A stretch of DNA of 64,000 nucleotides. Source: Planococcus citri. Lineage: Eukaryota; Arthropoda; Insecta; Hemiptera; Pseudococcidae. The stretch's first letter is position 1. Each line of letters opens with the position of its first letter. Below the pieces are notes generated by a model. The model saw nothing but the letters and a program-made list of their open reading frames with translations, was not told the origin of the DNA and did not search any database. Position numbers and translations under genes: made by a program. The stretch spans positions 21,845,230 through 21,909,229 of the forward strand of contig NC_088677.1 in NCBI RefSeq assembly GCF_950023065.1, read 5' to 3'. This document shows positions 52,600-64,000 of the stretch, piece by piece.

Positions 52600-53205
52600 G
52601 CACTAAAAATGGTATTTCTAGTCAATTGCAAGGGAGGGAAATTTTTTTCAAATGTTCATCTACATAATTGGTAAAATATTTCAAAAATGCGAAAATTATC
52701 ATTTTTTAGATTTCTGATGGTATTTTTACAATAAGTGCCAAACTTGTAATTTTTTTTCTTGAAAATAAAAAAAAATGCCAGTCCAATTTTTTACAATATG
52801 TTATTGTTATTCTAAAGGAAAAAGACTAAAAACTGGGAATTTTTCAGAATTTTTACTCGCGGACATCATTGTTATATTTAAAGTTTAAGTTTTTATATAG
52901 ATTTTCTTAGGTTTTTGAAAGTGGCAATACTGATTTTGACATCATTCGTCGATTGCCCTCTCAAAGCACTACAATCTGAAAAAAAAAGTTCAAAATTCTG
53001 TTCCACGTACAACCGGAGCAATTTGAAACTGAAATTTTCCATTTTGGCCATTTGAAAAACTTTGAAGCCCCACTCTCCGCCAAAAAAAATCGAAAAAATG
53101 TCCGGTTTGCGTCATTCGGCATCGTTTGATAACCAACATGATCTGATTTTGAAAAAAAATCGAAGACCCCTCGTGCAAAAATCCACCGTTTTGTCGTGAA
53201 ATGAA
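52600..53205 (-). repeat. Right arm of large inverted repeat (foldback element)
   Basis: Inverted partner of 49071-49640, with CCACGTACAACCGGAGCAA, CATTCGTCGATTGCCCTCTC and CCTCGTGCAAAAATCCACCG. A further partial direct copy of the inner part of this arm lies at about 50500-50690, so the family has been rearranged at least once. Confidence 0.8.
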
Positions 53206-54151
53206 CCTGTGCGATTCGGTCAAATCTCTTGTTTTTTTTTCTTCGATGGTGGCGGCTTTAGCTTGAGAAAATTTACCAATGATAACACGTCCTTATCATC
53301 TCAGTTGATTATTAATTTTCTAAGAATGATTCATAATTTGTTTGTATTAAAGTTCACGCTTCGGTGACGACCATAATGTACGAACGATTCGGACTCGTAC
53401 GGTTTATTAATGGCGTATATTAACATTTGTTGCATAGAAAGTTGAAGTATACATCACAATACAACCGGTGCGTTTGTGAAAATTGGCAGCTTGTATACGT
53501 TCTGCGAGTACGATTGCGAGTTTTAAGGTTTTTTTGTTCATTTTTTTCCTCTCGGTGTACTTATCGACATACTACAACTATACTATAGAGTATGGCAATG
53601 TGTAGGAAGTCGTAAAAAGAGTCGCGGTCATTGATTTAACGGGGCGATAACGCGATGGAAAGCCCTTTAAAAACAAATTGCAATATGAAGGTTTGGTTTT
53701 TTTTTCTGTACAGAGTGTTGATTTAGTGCAGATGAACTTGGCTGGGAGACGTGTCGAAGGGATGTTGATTCGATTCCCCAATTTCTTTCGCTACACCAAT
53801 TATATCCCCTCGGAACGATTTTAAAAGTGTAATGCACTTTTGTTGACATTTTAGTCCCTATATTCTCGCGTACGCGTAGTACCAGAGTATACTAAATGTG
53901 TAGACCTATTTTGAAATGTCTATTTTCGAGCCTATATATGGCTAGAGAGAGAGAATATAGGCGGATGTGTCTGTACAGTGTACGGTGTGTATTTGTTTCT
54001 GTATGTGTGCGAAGATGAGTTCTTCTATAGGCTCTGTGAGCACGCGTTTACGCGGTACACGTATAATATGCTGGCTTTTCCCCCTTTTTCAAATGACTTT
54101 ATTTTTATGGCAATAACGCGCGCCGTCGGCGACTTTATCGAAGATACTAGT
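53206..54151. other. Intergenic DNA without recognised gene
   Basis: AT-rich, with short open frames only (for example 53578-53781). No family signature or repeat was recognised. Confidence 0.4.
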
Positions 54152-54460
54152 CTATGTCCGTGTCCGTGTCTCCACCGCGTTGTTGTTGGTCTTGAACATC
54201 AAACCGACGTAATTGCATTCTTGACATTCTCTTTGAGTAATGAAAACCCCGTAAGAGACCATCTCGGGGATCGATGTGAGTTTACGACTTGGGTCCAAAT
54301 TGAAAGGTGCGCCATGAGTTGCCAGGAATTTGAAGCCGGTGCTGTAAAAGGCGATCTGCGAGGCTTTGGGAGATAAATGAGCGTTTAATTGAGTGAGATT
54401 TTGCAAATGATGCGGTATGAGTTGAACGAATTGGTTTGAAATGGTTGAAGAGTGAGTCGT
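54152..54460 (-). CDS. Possible coding exon of unknown protein
   Basis: On the minus strand an open frame of about 90-100 codons stands out from its surroundings by higher GC and protein-like composition: LIPHHLQNLTQLNAHLSPKA, FYSTGFKFLATHGAPFNLDP, then IPEMVSYGVFITQRECQEC. It ends at TAG 54152-54154. No ATG starts it, so it would be an internal or terminal exon, or a gene relic. I do not recognise the family and found no partner exon. It could be a fossil of a mobile-element protein. Confidence 0.35.
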   Translation of the reverse strand, partial: TTHSSTISNQFVQLIPHHLQNLTQLNAHLSPKASQIAFYSTGFKFLATHGAPFNLDPSRKLTSIPEMVSYGVFITQRECQECNYVGLMFKTNNNAVETRTRT

Positions 54461-54869
54461 TCGGAAACGGAGTTGAGTTTTTGAAAAATTTTATGGGATG
54501 GTATGAAGATTTGGTCGAGAGAAGGTGCTCAAAAAGTTGGCAAAATTAGATCCTAAATTGACGTTCGATGAATATGAACGTTTGAATGAGAAATTCTGTG
54601 ATGGGGGGTTTTAATTCGCGCGAATTTAGTGGTAGATTTGACTATTTATTTTATATTTTTGTAATGTATTTCTGAAATTTGTAATCGAAAATTTAATTTA
54701 TTGAATTTTTTGTTTGTTTGCTTTCAGGTAAGGAAATTGATATTGCTGCACATAATTTATGACAAAAGAAAGGGTATGATAGCAGAATTATTGTAATGTT
54801 ATTCTATTTTTGATACATATTTTATTTTATGTTTAGCATTTAAAATGGTAATTTAAAAAAAAATAATCA

Positions 54870-57580
54870 CATCGTTCGTGAACGAATGAATCAACCTGCA
54901 AAATATGTATCTTACAAATGGATTCAGATTTTTGAAAAAAGGAAGTATGATTCAAAATAATTCTGTTCGTTTAAAAAAGTACGAAATTGGTTATAACCTG
55001 GAAACAAATATCGTTCGTGAATGATCTCTCTTTTTGATTGCAAAGGCTCCACAATTTTGATAAAAAAAAGTACAAAAACTTGAAGAAATTCAGTATGATG
55101 TGTTGATTGTTGGGAGAGGGTATCAATTGAAAATGAGGATAGTGTGTCTAAAAAGTTAATCAATTTTGGAATTTGACATCCAAAATGACTTCAAACAAAT
55201 AAACATTTTACCTACATCCCATTTTTCAATCTTTCGTGTTTTTTTAAAAACTTTTTGTTGCTAGAAGAGTTTGAAGAGGTTGTATCTGAAAAAATAGACA
55301 GATATTCCAATTCAGCGACCATAAAATAGTAGGAATCATGTCACATCACATTTTTGTAAAAAAATAAGTGAATATTCGGCCTCAGCGCCCTCAAAAACAT
55401 CACAAACGATGTGCAACACATGAATTCAATTTTGAAAATCATCATGATCGCCTGCGAATCACATGAATCACCATAAAACGAGTCGTTTACGAACGATTTT
55501 ATTGTTTAATCAAACGACATTGAAAGGATTATACCTACTGCTTGAAATTGAAAATTCCTATTAAAAAATTGGATGTAAGAGAGTATCCAACCGTTCAAGA
55601 ATCAAATGAATCATTCTGAATTGAATCGTTCGCGAACGATTTTTTTTTGAACAAATGTGGCAAAGATGAAAATTGCCCTAAATAGGGATTTGAGTTGAAA
55701 AATTCAAGTCGTGAAAAATCACTTGATCGTTCTTGAATGAAATGAATAATTTTGAAATGAATCGTTCGCGAACGATTTTTTTTGTGAACGAATATGGCGA
55801 AGATAAAAATTGCCCTAAATAGGAATTTGGGTTGAAAAATTTGGACCGTGAAAAATCACTTAATCGTTCTTGAAATGAATGAATCACTTTGAAATGAATC
55901 GTTCGCAAATCGCTTAATCGTTCTTCAATTAAATGAATCTTTCGTAAACGATTTTTTTTTTGTGAACAAATGTAGCGAAGACAATGATTACTTAAAATAG
56001 GAATTTGGGTTGAAAAATTTCAGTCGTGAAAAATCGCTTAATCGTTCTTGAATTAAATGAATCATTTTGAAATGAATCGTTCGCGAACGATTTTTTTGTG
56101 AACGTGAACAAATGTGGCGAAGACAAAGATTACTCAAAATTGTAATTTGGGTTGAAAAATTTGAGTTGTGAAAAATCAAAAATGACTCAATCGTTCCTGA
56201 AATTATTGAATAATTTTGAAATGAATCGTTTGCGAACGATTGTATTCATTTGTGAGAAAATCTGGCAAAATATTACCCTAAACAGGAATTTGTGTTGAAA
56301 AATCGAAATCTTTATTCACTGATTTGTGAAAAATTGCTCAATTCTTCTTGAAATATCTAAATGAATCATTTTGAAATGAATTGTTCGCGAATGATTCACT
56401 TATTTGTGAGAAAATGTGATCAATACTGCACTAAATAAGAACTTGGGTTGAAAAATTGGAGTCGTGAAAAATTACCCAATCATTCTTGAAATAAATGAAT
56501 CATTTTAAAATGAATCGTTCGCGAACGACTTATTTTTTTGTGTGAAAAGTGGCAAGGCGAAGGCTATCCGAAGTAGGAATTTGTGTTGAAAAACTTTAAT
56601 CGTGATTCGTGAAAAATTGCTCCAACTTCCTTGAAAGTTGAAATAAATGAATCGTTCGCGAACGATGTCATTTTTCTGTGAATTCATTCTACGTATGAAA
56701 CTGAAATTTTGATTCAAGATATCATCCAACAGCGAATAAATCATTCGATTGTTCATAAATGAAATGAATTTTTTCAGATAGAATCGTTCGCGAACGATTT
56801 TATTTCAGTTCGACTGTTGGAGGAAATTTCTAAGATAGCACTTTTTAAATATACGTACCAGAAATTTTGACTTGAGGGTCACTGAATCCGCGAATCGTCA
56901 TTTGGTACCTGGTGGTGAAGCGAATCACTTTGAAATGAGTCGTTCACGAACGATTTCATTACTTCGTGATGAGGAAATATCCGGAAAAATAATGCTCTTT
57001 TTCGAAGAGAATCAGTCGTTCTCAAATCAAATGAATCGTTTCGAAACGAATCGTTCTCAAACGATTTAAATTTTTTGTGAAAGATGGTCGTTCGCGAATG
57101 ATTTTTATTATTTTTTTTCAAAGGAAATTATGAAAATTACTAAACCTAAAGAATCCGTATTCCGTATCTATTTGTTAATTCCATCTGAAAATTATTCTGC
57201 CGTTTTTGTTCATAAATGAAATAAATCTTTTCGAAAGAGTCGTTCGCGAACTACTCTAATTTTGAAAAAAAAAAATGATGGAACAATGATCAATTTATAG
57301 AAATTTTTACCGCTCCAATTGAATTTAAAAAATCACATATCCGTTCAGAATGCAATGAATTACTGTTAAACGAGTCGTTGACGAACGAATTCAAATTCTC
57401 AACAACTTGTTTTCGAAATACATAATATGTACATACTCGAATTGCTCGCGAATGAATAAATTTCTGCCAAATGAATCGTTCGTGAATGAATTTTTTTCAA
57501 TTTTGAGGTTCATATTTTGCTGTTTTATGAGTTCTTGTACCTTATGTCCGTGTTAAAAAATTTCGTTCGCGAACGACTCG
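54870..57580. repeat. Palindrome array 2 (TCGTTCGCGAACGA core, different spacer)
   Basis: At least ten tandem units of about 130-150 bp in the core (55600-56800), each with AATGAATCGTTCGCGAACGA. A T run, GTGAACAAATGTGGCGAAGA, then CCTAAATAGGAATTTGGG and GTGAAAAATCGCTTAATCG follow. Perfect palindromes start near 55626, 55762, 56077, 56514, 56652, 56785 and 57567. Flanking copies (54873, 55020, 56940, 57240) are more degenerate. The spacer bears no evident relation to that of the array at 6.2-9.2 kb. Confidence 0.85.
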
Positions 57581-58589
57581 TTCATAACTGAATCGAATCA
57601 TTTTCGCAACGCAAAATCACCGAATTTGGTACCAAAATTATACTCGGAAATTGAATCAGCGTCGTCGACGTTACGGTCGATATACCAATTTAATGGTGTA
57701 ACCGAACTTTCAAACTTAATCAGTCACCAAACGTTGAGTTATTTATATCGATCGATGTGCACAGGAAGAGGGTACCAAATGGCGGATGCGGAACACCATG
57801 CACGAGATATACTCGTACGTAGACGTACTGTACTACATATAAGACGCCCATCGCTGGGGTGACAGTTGCATTAGGCAATTTAACTCGATAAGGGTTGCGG
57901 AGATTTTACGAGTTTTAATTAAATATATTGCCAATCGCGGGCTAATTTAGAGACGAACACGCGCGCCACTCTGATCTGTATACTCATACATATAAAGTTC
58001 GACCAAATAAACGATTTTACTCGTGTTGTCGATGGACTTGCCCCTCTTTCATCCCTTCACCTCCTTGTTCCCTCGAGTTAGGCCAAGGTACGGGCATAAT
58101 TTCGTGATGGACATAGCCTATACACGTTTTTCTACATCTGTATAGTGTACGAAGTACGTGTGGGGGATAAAAGAAAATCGTGCACGTCGATTTTACGATG
58201 CACATTATAGTGGTGGAATTAGTCCGTATACTTTGATTTTGTTTGTAATACATACAAGGGGTTGTAAATTAAACCGTTTTATTGTTTCGTTTGCCATGTA
58301 ATAGGTATTATGTAGAGATTGTATGTATTTTTTTTTAATCCTCTGGAATGTAGGTTGCGAACTTTGTCGCTTTTGTATTAGGGGATGTTTTGCCAGTTGT
58401 TAAAAGCGTTTAATGGATCGCAGCCAAATTAAATTATACAGAATAATTTTTCCATTCGAGTTGACTCGTAAAGTCGTAATCGTGCCACCTAACATCGTTC
58501 AGGCGAGGAATCGAACATCTTCCCAAAATCTACAAATACATAAGCTCGTGCGACGAGTCGCGATATCCCGGACTGGAAATGGTGAATGC
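57581..58589. other. Intergenic DNA without recognised gene
   Basis: No motif-bearing frame or repeat recognised. The frames at 57626-57862 and 58017-58253 show no family signature. Confidence 0.4.
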
Positions 58590-59691
58590 CTTTGAAAATA
58601 AAATTTGGTACCTCACTCTGGTTTCACCAAAAAAATTACGTCCAATTGGATATGTAATTTTTGATTTAGATATAATTCCGCAGGAGATTTTCCATTTTTC
58701 AGTGGCATTGTGCAAGAACTCATTAAAATCTGTTGCAACTTTTCACTCATAGGCTGTACTGTAAGTCGTCTGCTGAAGATAAAATTAAATGCTTCTTCAG
58801 TATTTAAATATTTCTCTCTACCAACCCATTGGTAGCAGGGTGACCTAGTGTGATGAATTTTTGACAAATATCTTGATTTTTGCCATAAGCTGAGAAGATT
58901 TTGCTGGTAAAAATGGTAGAGTTGTCCGGCATGATTATTTTAGGGAACCCAGTTCGAGCAAATACCGAGTTCAATATTTCGATTGTAGACTCAGATGAGG
59001 GTGCACTTCTCTGGAAGCCTACCTCTGTCCATTTTGACTTTGCATCACCAACAATGAAAAAATGATACCCTTGAAATGGCCCAGCATAATTGATATGAAT
59101 GCGCTTCCAGTTGCTGCTAGGCTCATTCCACGGGTGTAGCGCAGCTTTTGCCAGACTTTTTTGAGCTGCAGCACATTTCTTGCAATCTCTCACCTTACGC
59201 TCAATATCCTTATCGATGTTTTTCCAATATAGGTATTTCCTAGTGAGTTGCTTCATGTTGGTTACTCCGATGTGTGTATGGTGGAGTTTGTTGAGAGCGT
59301 TGTTACGAAGGGACTCAGGAATGACAATATGATAACCTCTGTAAGCTACACCATCGTTGATTGTAAATAAGCTGTCTGCATTGCTGGTTGATTGCAGATT
59401 TCGAATCATTTGCTGGACTTTGTTATCACTTGCAGATTCATTTTTAATTCCATCATATGTTAGTGTATTTGATGAGATTTGGTGTATGGTGGAGAGAAAA
59501 AGTTGATGAACTTCTTCACCAATTGAGTTTGGTACAAAATGTTGCGCAATAGGAACAGGAGAGTGTGATAAACTATCGACATGTATATTCTCATCTCCCT
59601 TTTTATGTATAATCTCATAGTTGAAGCTTGATAAGAATGCAGCATACCTCTGTAATCGTGCTGATGTCATTTCTATGTAGTAGGAAAGCAT
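58590..59691 (-). pseudogene. Ty3/gypsy RNase H-integrase relic
   Basis: Minus strand, with pieces in two frames (59691-58804, then 58867-58613). It starts in the RNase H/linker (LQRYAAFLSSFNYEIIHKKG) and holds the integrase zinc-binding region (LHHTHIGV, DCKKC). The catalytic core follows with INYAGPF, MPDNSTIFTS and HPATNGLVER, then a shifted continuation NGKSPAELYLNQ. The first catalytic Asp (normally DYAGPF) is Asn, and a frameshift follows the Glu motif, so it is inactive. RT and LTRs are missing. It is unrelated in detail to the integrase of the 17.4-kb element. Confidence 0.85.
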
Positions 59692-62600
59692 CTTGATGAA
59701 AAATACAAGTCAGTGGCGGATTATCATTGATAAGTTGAAATTTTCTACCAAAGTGCTACATTTGTCTGCAATTCAACTTTTTTTTTTTTTTGTATTTTTC
59801 AGCAATTTTTATGCCAATTTTACAGGTTTTCTGCGATTTTTGCCAGATGCCACTCAATTTTGATAAAAGATCTAAGTATTTTTGTGATTTATTAAAAATT
59901 TATTTTATATTAGGTCAGCTTACAATTTTGTATTCAAATTTCATGGTATTTCATCTGAGTTCGGTTGTTTCCAACTATTTTCATGAATGATATTTTAACA
60001 AATTCTTAAACAATTTTCATCAAGTTTATTACTCAACTGAGAAGTTAGTTAGATTTTTACTTTATTCGAGTAGGTACTTTCTACAATTTTTATAAATTTT
60101 CTTGTAATTCTGAGAGAATCTAATCAGGGAATCTAACGGGTAGTGGAAGCAATGAACATAGTGAAAAAGTAGTGAATTTTGTCAAAAAGGTAGTGAAAAA
60201 ATGTAAAATTCAAACACGCAACAAAAACCTTTAAATCATTGAAAAAAAAGTTTATTTTTGACGAAATTAAAAAATACTTTGTATACAAATTGTCTTCCAA
60301 TTTCAAGTGAAAAATTTGACTTTAATAATTTTTGTGTGTGTGTGTGGTGGAGGGGAGCGAGTAGAGAGCTTTCTGAAAATTGGGTTGGAAAAAGTAGTGA
60401 AGAAGTTATATGGATTTTTTTTTGGAAAACTGGAATTTCCAAAATCTATCTGGAGGCTCCAGAACGGCTTTTAAATTACCTTCATTCGACTCAGCGTGTT
60501 GAAATTAGAAAACAAGGTAAAGTTCTGCTTTCTAATGAAATTTGGTAAAATTTTGTGGAAATCTTCAATTTCAAAAATCTGGCGGAGGCTTCAGCATTTT
60601 TTAAAACGATTCGAAATCGTTTCTAATCGGAAAGGGAAACCATATTTCCGCTTTCTAGTTCAATTTGGTGAAACTTCGATTTTTCCCCTTTTTTTGACCC
60701 CAATTTGATGTTAAAAAATTCACCAAGAATCGAAAAATGCCCTCCAGCACCTAAAATTTCGGCCAGTGATGTATTTTTTCATGCTCTTTCGATTTTGCTT
60801 TGTTCTGTTCAAAAATGTTACCTTCCTTGTTAGTACTTTTTTTGATACGTGCACCCAACGATGTCCCTCCAGGGCTCCAGCTCTCCAGTTTTGGTCAAAG
60901 TTTTAAAAAATATTGAATAAAATGTGGTGTGACACTTCGGTTTCCACTAATTTGAGGGTGATCCGTTCAAATATCTATTCATTTTTTCGATTCAAATTTT
61001 CCAGAATCTCTTCCAGCTTCTCACATTATGAGATACTGCATAATTTTTCAATTTTTTAGTAAATTTGAACGATTCTAATGATTATTTTACGACAAGGGGG
61101 AAGGGAGTCAATATTACATTCTCTGAGAGCCTTTTGGTTCACAATAACCTTGCTTTCTAAAAATTTCACAGAAAATTCGATAATACAAACGAACTTTTTC
61201 TTTAATCAGATTTCATTTATCGACACAAAATTACACTTGTTTTTCTTTGAAATTCACGATTCGAGTAAATATTTGTAATCGAGTGATAAAAAATTTCCAA
61301 GAACGAAACATTTTGTCATTATGCGGATCACCTACATAACTAAAGATAAAGAACCCACGAAAAATTCATCATTTTTTACCTCTTCTCTCCTCTCTCTATG
61401 AATTATGAACTCTCCATTTTTTTCTATCTCTCTAATTTTGCATTTCATTCGCGAGCAAAACGCAAACGATGAAAAATAATTTTCAAAGTACCGAAATTTT
61501 TCATCTATTTGCAATTTGCATTATTGCATCAGATACTCGAAACGAAAAAGAAGAATGAAAATTAACGTACTTGTTTTTAACCCTCCCACACACCTCTTTA
61601 GTCCACAGCACGTCAGTGTCAGTTAAATTCTCGACTCGTTGCAGTGTAATTATCACGTACAAAACGCGTCATCGCGTATATACTTAATTTCGCGGAATTC
61701 AGGCGAGTACTTAACATTAATAATCGCGCCATGCATTCTCTATCTTTCTCACTGATGGCTATTCAAAACCTCTAGAAACGTATAGAATTTTTTAATATTT
61801 TCGTACAAAAATAGTTCTACGTGATGCACGCCTTGTAGGGGTAATTAAAACCAGAAAAATAGGTAAATAATTACACGAACTCGGCTCAATAGTCAATAAA
61901 GGCGATATAGGTAGCACTAGACAACAGCTGAGCTGATGCAGTCCTTCGCTCCTTCGCTCCTTCGTCGTTCGGTTAAACAGAACAATTTAATCGTGTAATC
62001 GACTAACACGTATCGATTTCCACGCATCGTGATTACAAGGTGGGTCGAGGAGGGGGAGGTGGAGATTGCGGCCGAAAAATAGGTTTATCTTCAATGATAC
62101 GTAGAATACCGCAAACCGCACCTTGATAGGGCTCATTTACTTGGAACAGAATGAGAAACTGCTACTCAAATTGAGATAGGTAACGAATTCGTGCATTATC
62201 TGTAATAGGTAGATTTTTCAACCCTGATTGTGGGCTGCAGGCAGGAAGGAAGCAGGGGGAGTGAAATGAGGATTTCATGAGCTCGATATCTTGGAATTTA
62301 TGAAAAAAAAAACAACATCGAAAACTACCTGAATTTTTTCATGACAATCATGGTGCCTAAAAATTGAGTCATCAGCACCACTCAGGTCAAAATACCTCTA
62401 TGCAAATTACCGCCGTCATTCGTAGGGGAAAAAATCCTCTACACCCTCCTCCACTCTTCCAACCCTTTAAAAACATCGATACCTACTGGAAGTGAACGCA
62501 GAAAGGGAAACGAATAAACTTTAATTTGCAACAAATTTCCCAGAAAACTTGCCTTTACGTAACCTAAAAGCTCGAACGAACGAATCGAAAACGTAATCGA

Positions 62601-63735
62601 AAACCATGACTCACACTTTCTGAGTAATACCGCTCGTAATATGGGCATTTTGAATCGACTAGTCGCTATTCGTGTTCGTTTATTCGTCTCGTACCCGTCT
62701 CTTGCAGTGGCATACTCTTTACATCTATGACTTTTTAAAGACACGGTGCCAGTAAGGCGGTACATATAACCGGCAGATTAACGTTGTTATTACGCATACG
62801 GTGCCCATATAAGTAAGAATAAAACCGAAGAAGATGTACTAGTGTAGTATCTTCCAAAGTCATCCAATACTAAACATTACAATACAATATCCTCCGTTAC
62901 ATTTGTACACGTATATGGAATACCACATCGCCGATCCCTTTCCCAAGCACGGTTTCATTCCCTATTATTTCGGAGGTCGAAATACTCAAATCCGAAGATA
63001 GAAGGGGTACAAAGGCAACCTCTTTCTAACTCAATTGACCTTTCAACTCTAACACAAAATCGTCTGCACTTCTCGCGAACCATTCTTTTACGTAATTTTT
63101 CTCTCTTATGTATACGTATACGTTCGTATGTAAGAATTATTTAAAAACTCGCCTATTTCGCAATTGGCTACTGGGATTTATGAAAAAAATAAACAGAGAA
63201 AAAAAGAAAGAAAGAAGAAAACGTGTTACTAGAACTATTCATTCATTCGCTCATATTATTCTGAATCAAAATGAGTAGAATGAAACGAGAAAAATAAAGG
63301 AATTTGTAATCAAGGACTTCTTTGTATTGAAAAGAAAATCATTCGAGAATTTTGCCATTAAAAAATTTAAATCAATTGTCGCTTCAGTCGGTCGTTTTAA
63401 AAAATGAGTTTTTCAATTAATGTACAAAGTGGTTTATGAAGGATTTTCTTCAGTGTGAAAGTCGAGCTTAACTACAGAGAAAACTTGAATGTTGACTAAA
63501 AAAATGGTTACAAAAAAAACTTGTATTTTCTTCTGAATTCAAATTTTTTAATGGTGGCTAAAATTTTATTGGTAAAAACTAGAGCTCATACTCAATCCCC
63601 CTCCCCCCCCCAAAAAAAAAAGAAGTAAATTTAGCACCTACTTGACCGAAAAAGCTCGAAAAAGTAACCATAAAAGTGACAAAATGAGATAAAAATTCAC
63701 AAAAAAGATCCCAAAACATTACAAATCGAAATTTT
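59692..63735. other. Intergenic DNA without recognised gene
   Basis: AT-rich, with scattered short open frames (60258-60548, 61078-61278, 62439-62765) and no family signature. Homopolymer A/T and C tracts occur (for example near 63598). Nothing else supportable was found. Confidence 0.4.
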
Positions 63736-64000
63736 TTTTTTTTTATTTTGAAAACGTTGAACTATTTTTCAACTTTTTAATAAAAAAAGCAAGACTTTTT
63801 GAAAAGTGTTGGTGGCTGTGTGAGAATATTTGCAATTTCTGACATAAAGGCCCATTTTTGGCAAAAATCAAAATTTCTGTACTAAAAAACAAAAAAAAAT
63901 TTTTTTTGACAATTTTTGGGAAAAAAATTGAGATTTTGGCAACTTTGGCAAAAAGCACAACTTTTCGAAATTATTGGCAAAAAAGTGATATTTTTGGAAA
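63736..64000 (+). repeat. Further copy of the GACAATTTTGGCAA satellite, runs off the right edge
   Basis: Motifs TTTTTGACAATTTTTGGG, TTTTGGCAACTTTGGCAAAA and AATTATTGGCAAAAAAGTGA match the family at 18.6-20.9 kb. The window ends inside it. Confidence 0.65.

Noticed and set aside
58590..59691. Active second gypsy element
   Set aside because: First catalytic Asp of integrase is Asn, the frame is shifted, and RT and LTRs are absent.

Overview
The window looks like a chromosome segment from an AT-rich arthropod, probably an insect. Intron-rich host genes with short GT-AG introns (about 45-110 bp) occupy the first 4 kb. The rest is intergenic DNA packed with satellites, MITEs, retroelement relics and one large LTR retrotransposon. 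The hemipteran flavour (mealybug or aphid-like low-complexity DNA) is only an impression.

Layout. 1-1857 (-) is the 5' part of an RNF10 orthologue, which runs off the left edge. 2528-4098 (+) is a PPM1E/F-type PP2C phosphatase in a divergent pair with it; its last exon was not found. 6180-9190 and 54870-57580 are two arrays built on the same 14-bp palindrome, TCGTTCGCGAACGA, with unrelated spacers. 13400-15540 and 18600-20908 (resuming at 38317-38530) are one degenerate satellite family in opposite orientations, also present at 63736-64000. 41250-43060 is a hairpin-forming minisatellite. 49071-53205 is a foldback-like structure with arms of about 570 bp; it encloses a non-LTR retrotransposon relic that carries two MITE insertions. 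58590-59691 is a dead Ty3/gypsy integrase relic.

The centrepiece is a 17.4-kb Ty3/gypsy-type LTR retrotransposon at 20909-38316, on the minus strand. Its two 425-bp LTRs look identical, it has a 4-bp target duplication (CACT), a tRNA-Lys-like primer binding site and a polypurine tract. It sits cleanly inside the 18.6-38.5 kb satellite. Gene order in its own sense is: small basic ORF, gag, an SGNH-like domain, protease-RT, integrase, a downstream ORF with one in-frame stop, four small ORFs (at least three related to each other), then a RING/coiled-coil/SGNH-like protein.

Three features make it unusual. (1) gag and the SGNH-like frame are joined by a textbook -1 frameshift signal: GGGAAAC, a 6-nt spacer and an H-type pseudoknot. 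(2) The gypsy-type RNase H has lost two catalytic residues, while a second, cellular RNase H1-like domain lies inside integrase, between the catalytic core and the GPY/F domain. (3) It carries two SGNH-like domains, both with GDG in place of GDS, one between gag and protease and one at the 3' end fused to a RING finger. I infer that the captured RNase H replaced the decayed one, as in retroviruses but at a different place in pol. The recoding sites and the probable splice acceptors before downstream ORFs suggest retrovirus-like expression of a complex accessory gene set. No function can be assigned to the accessory genes from sequence alone.
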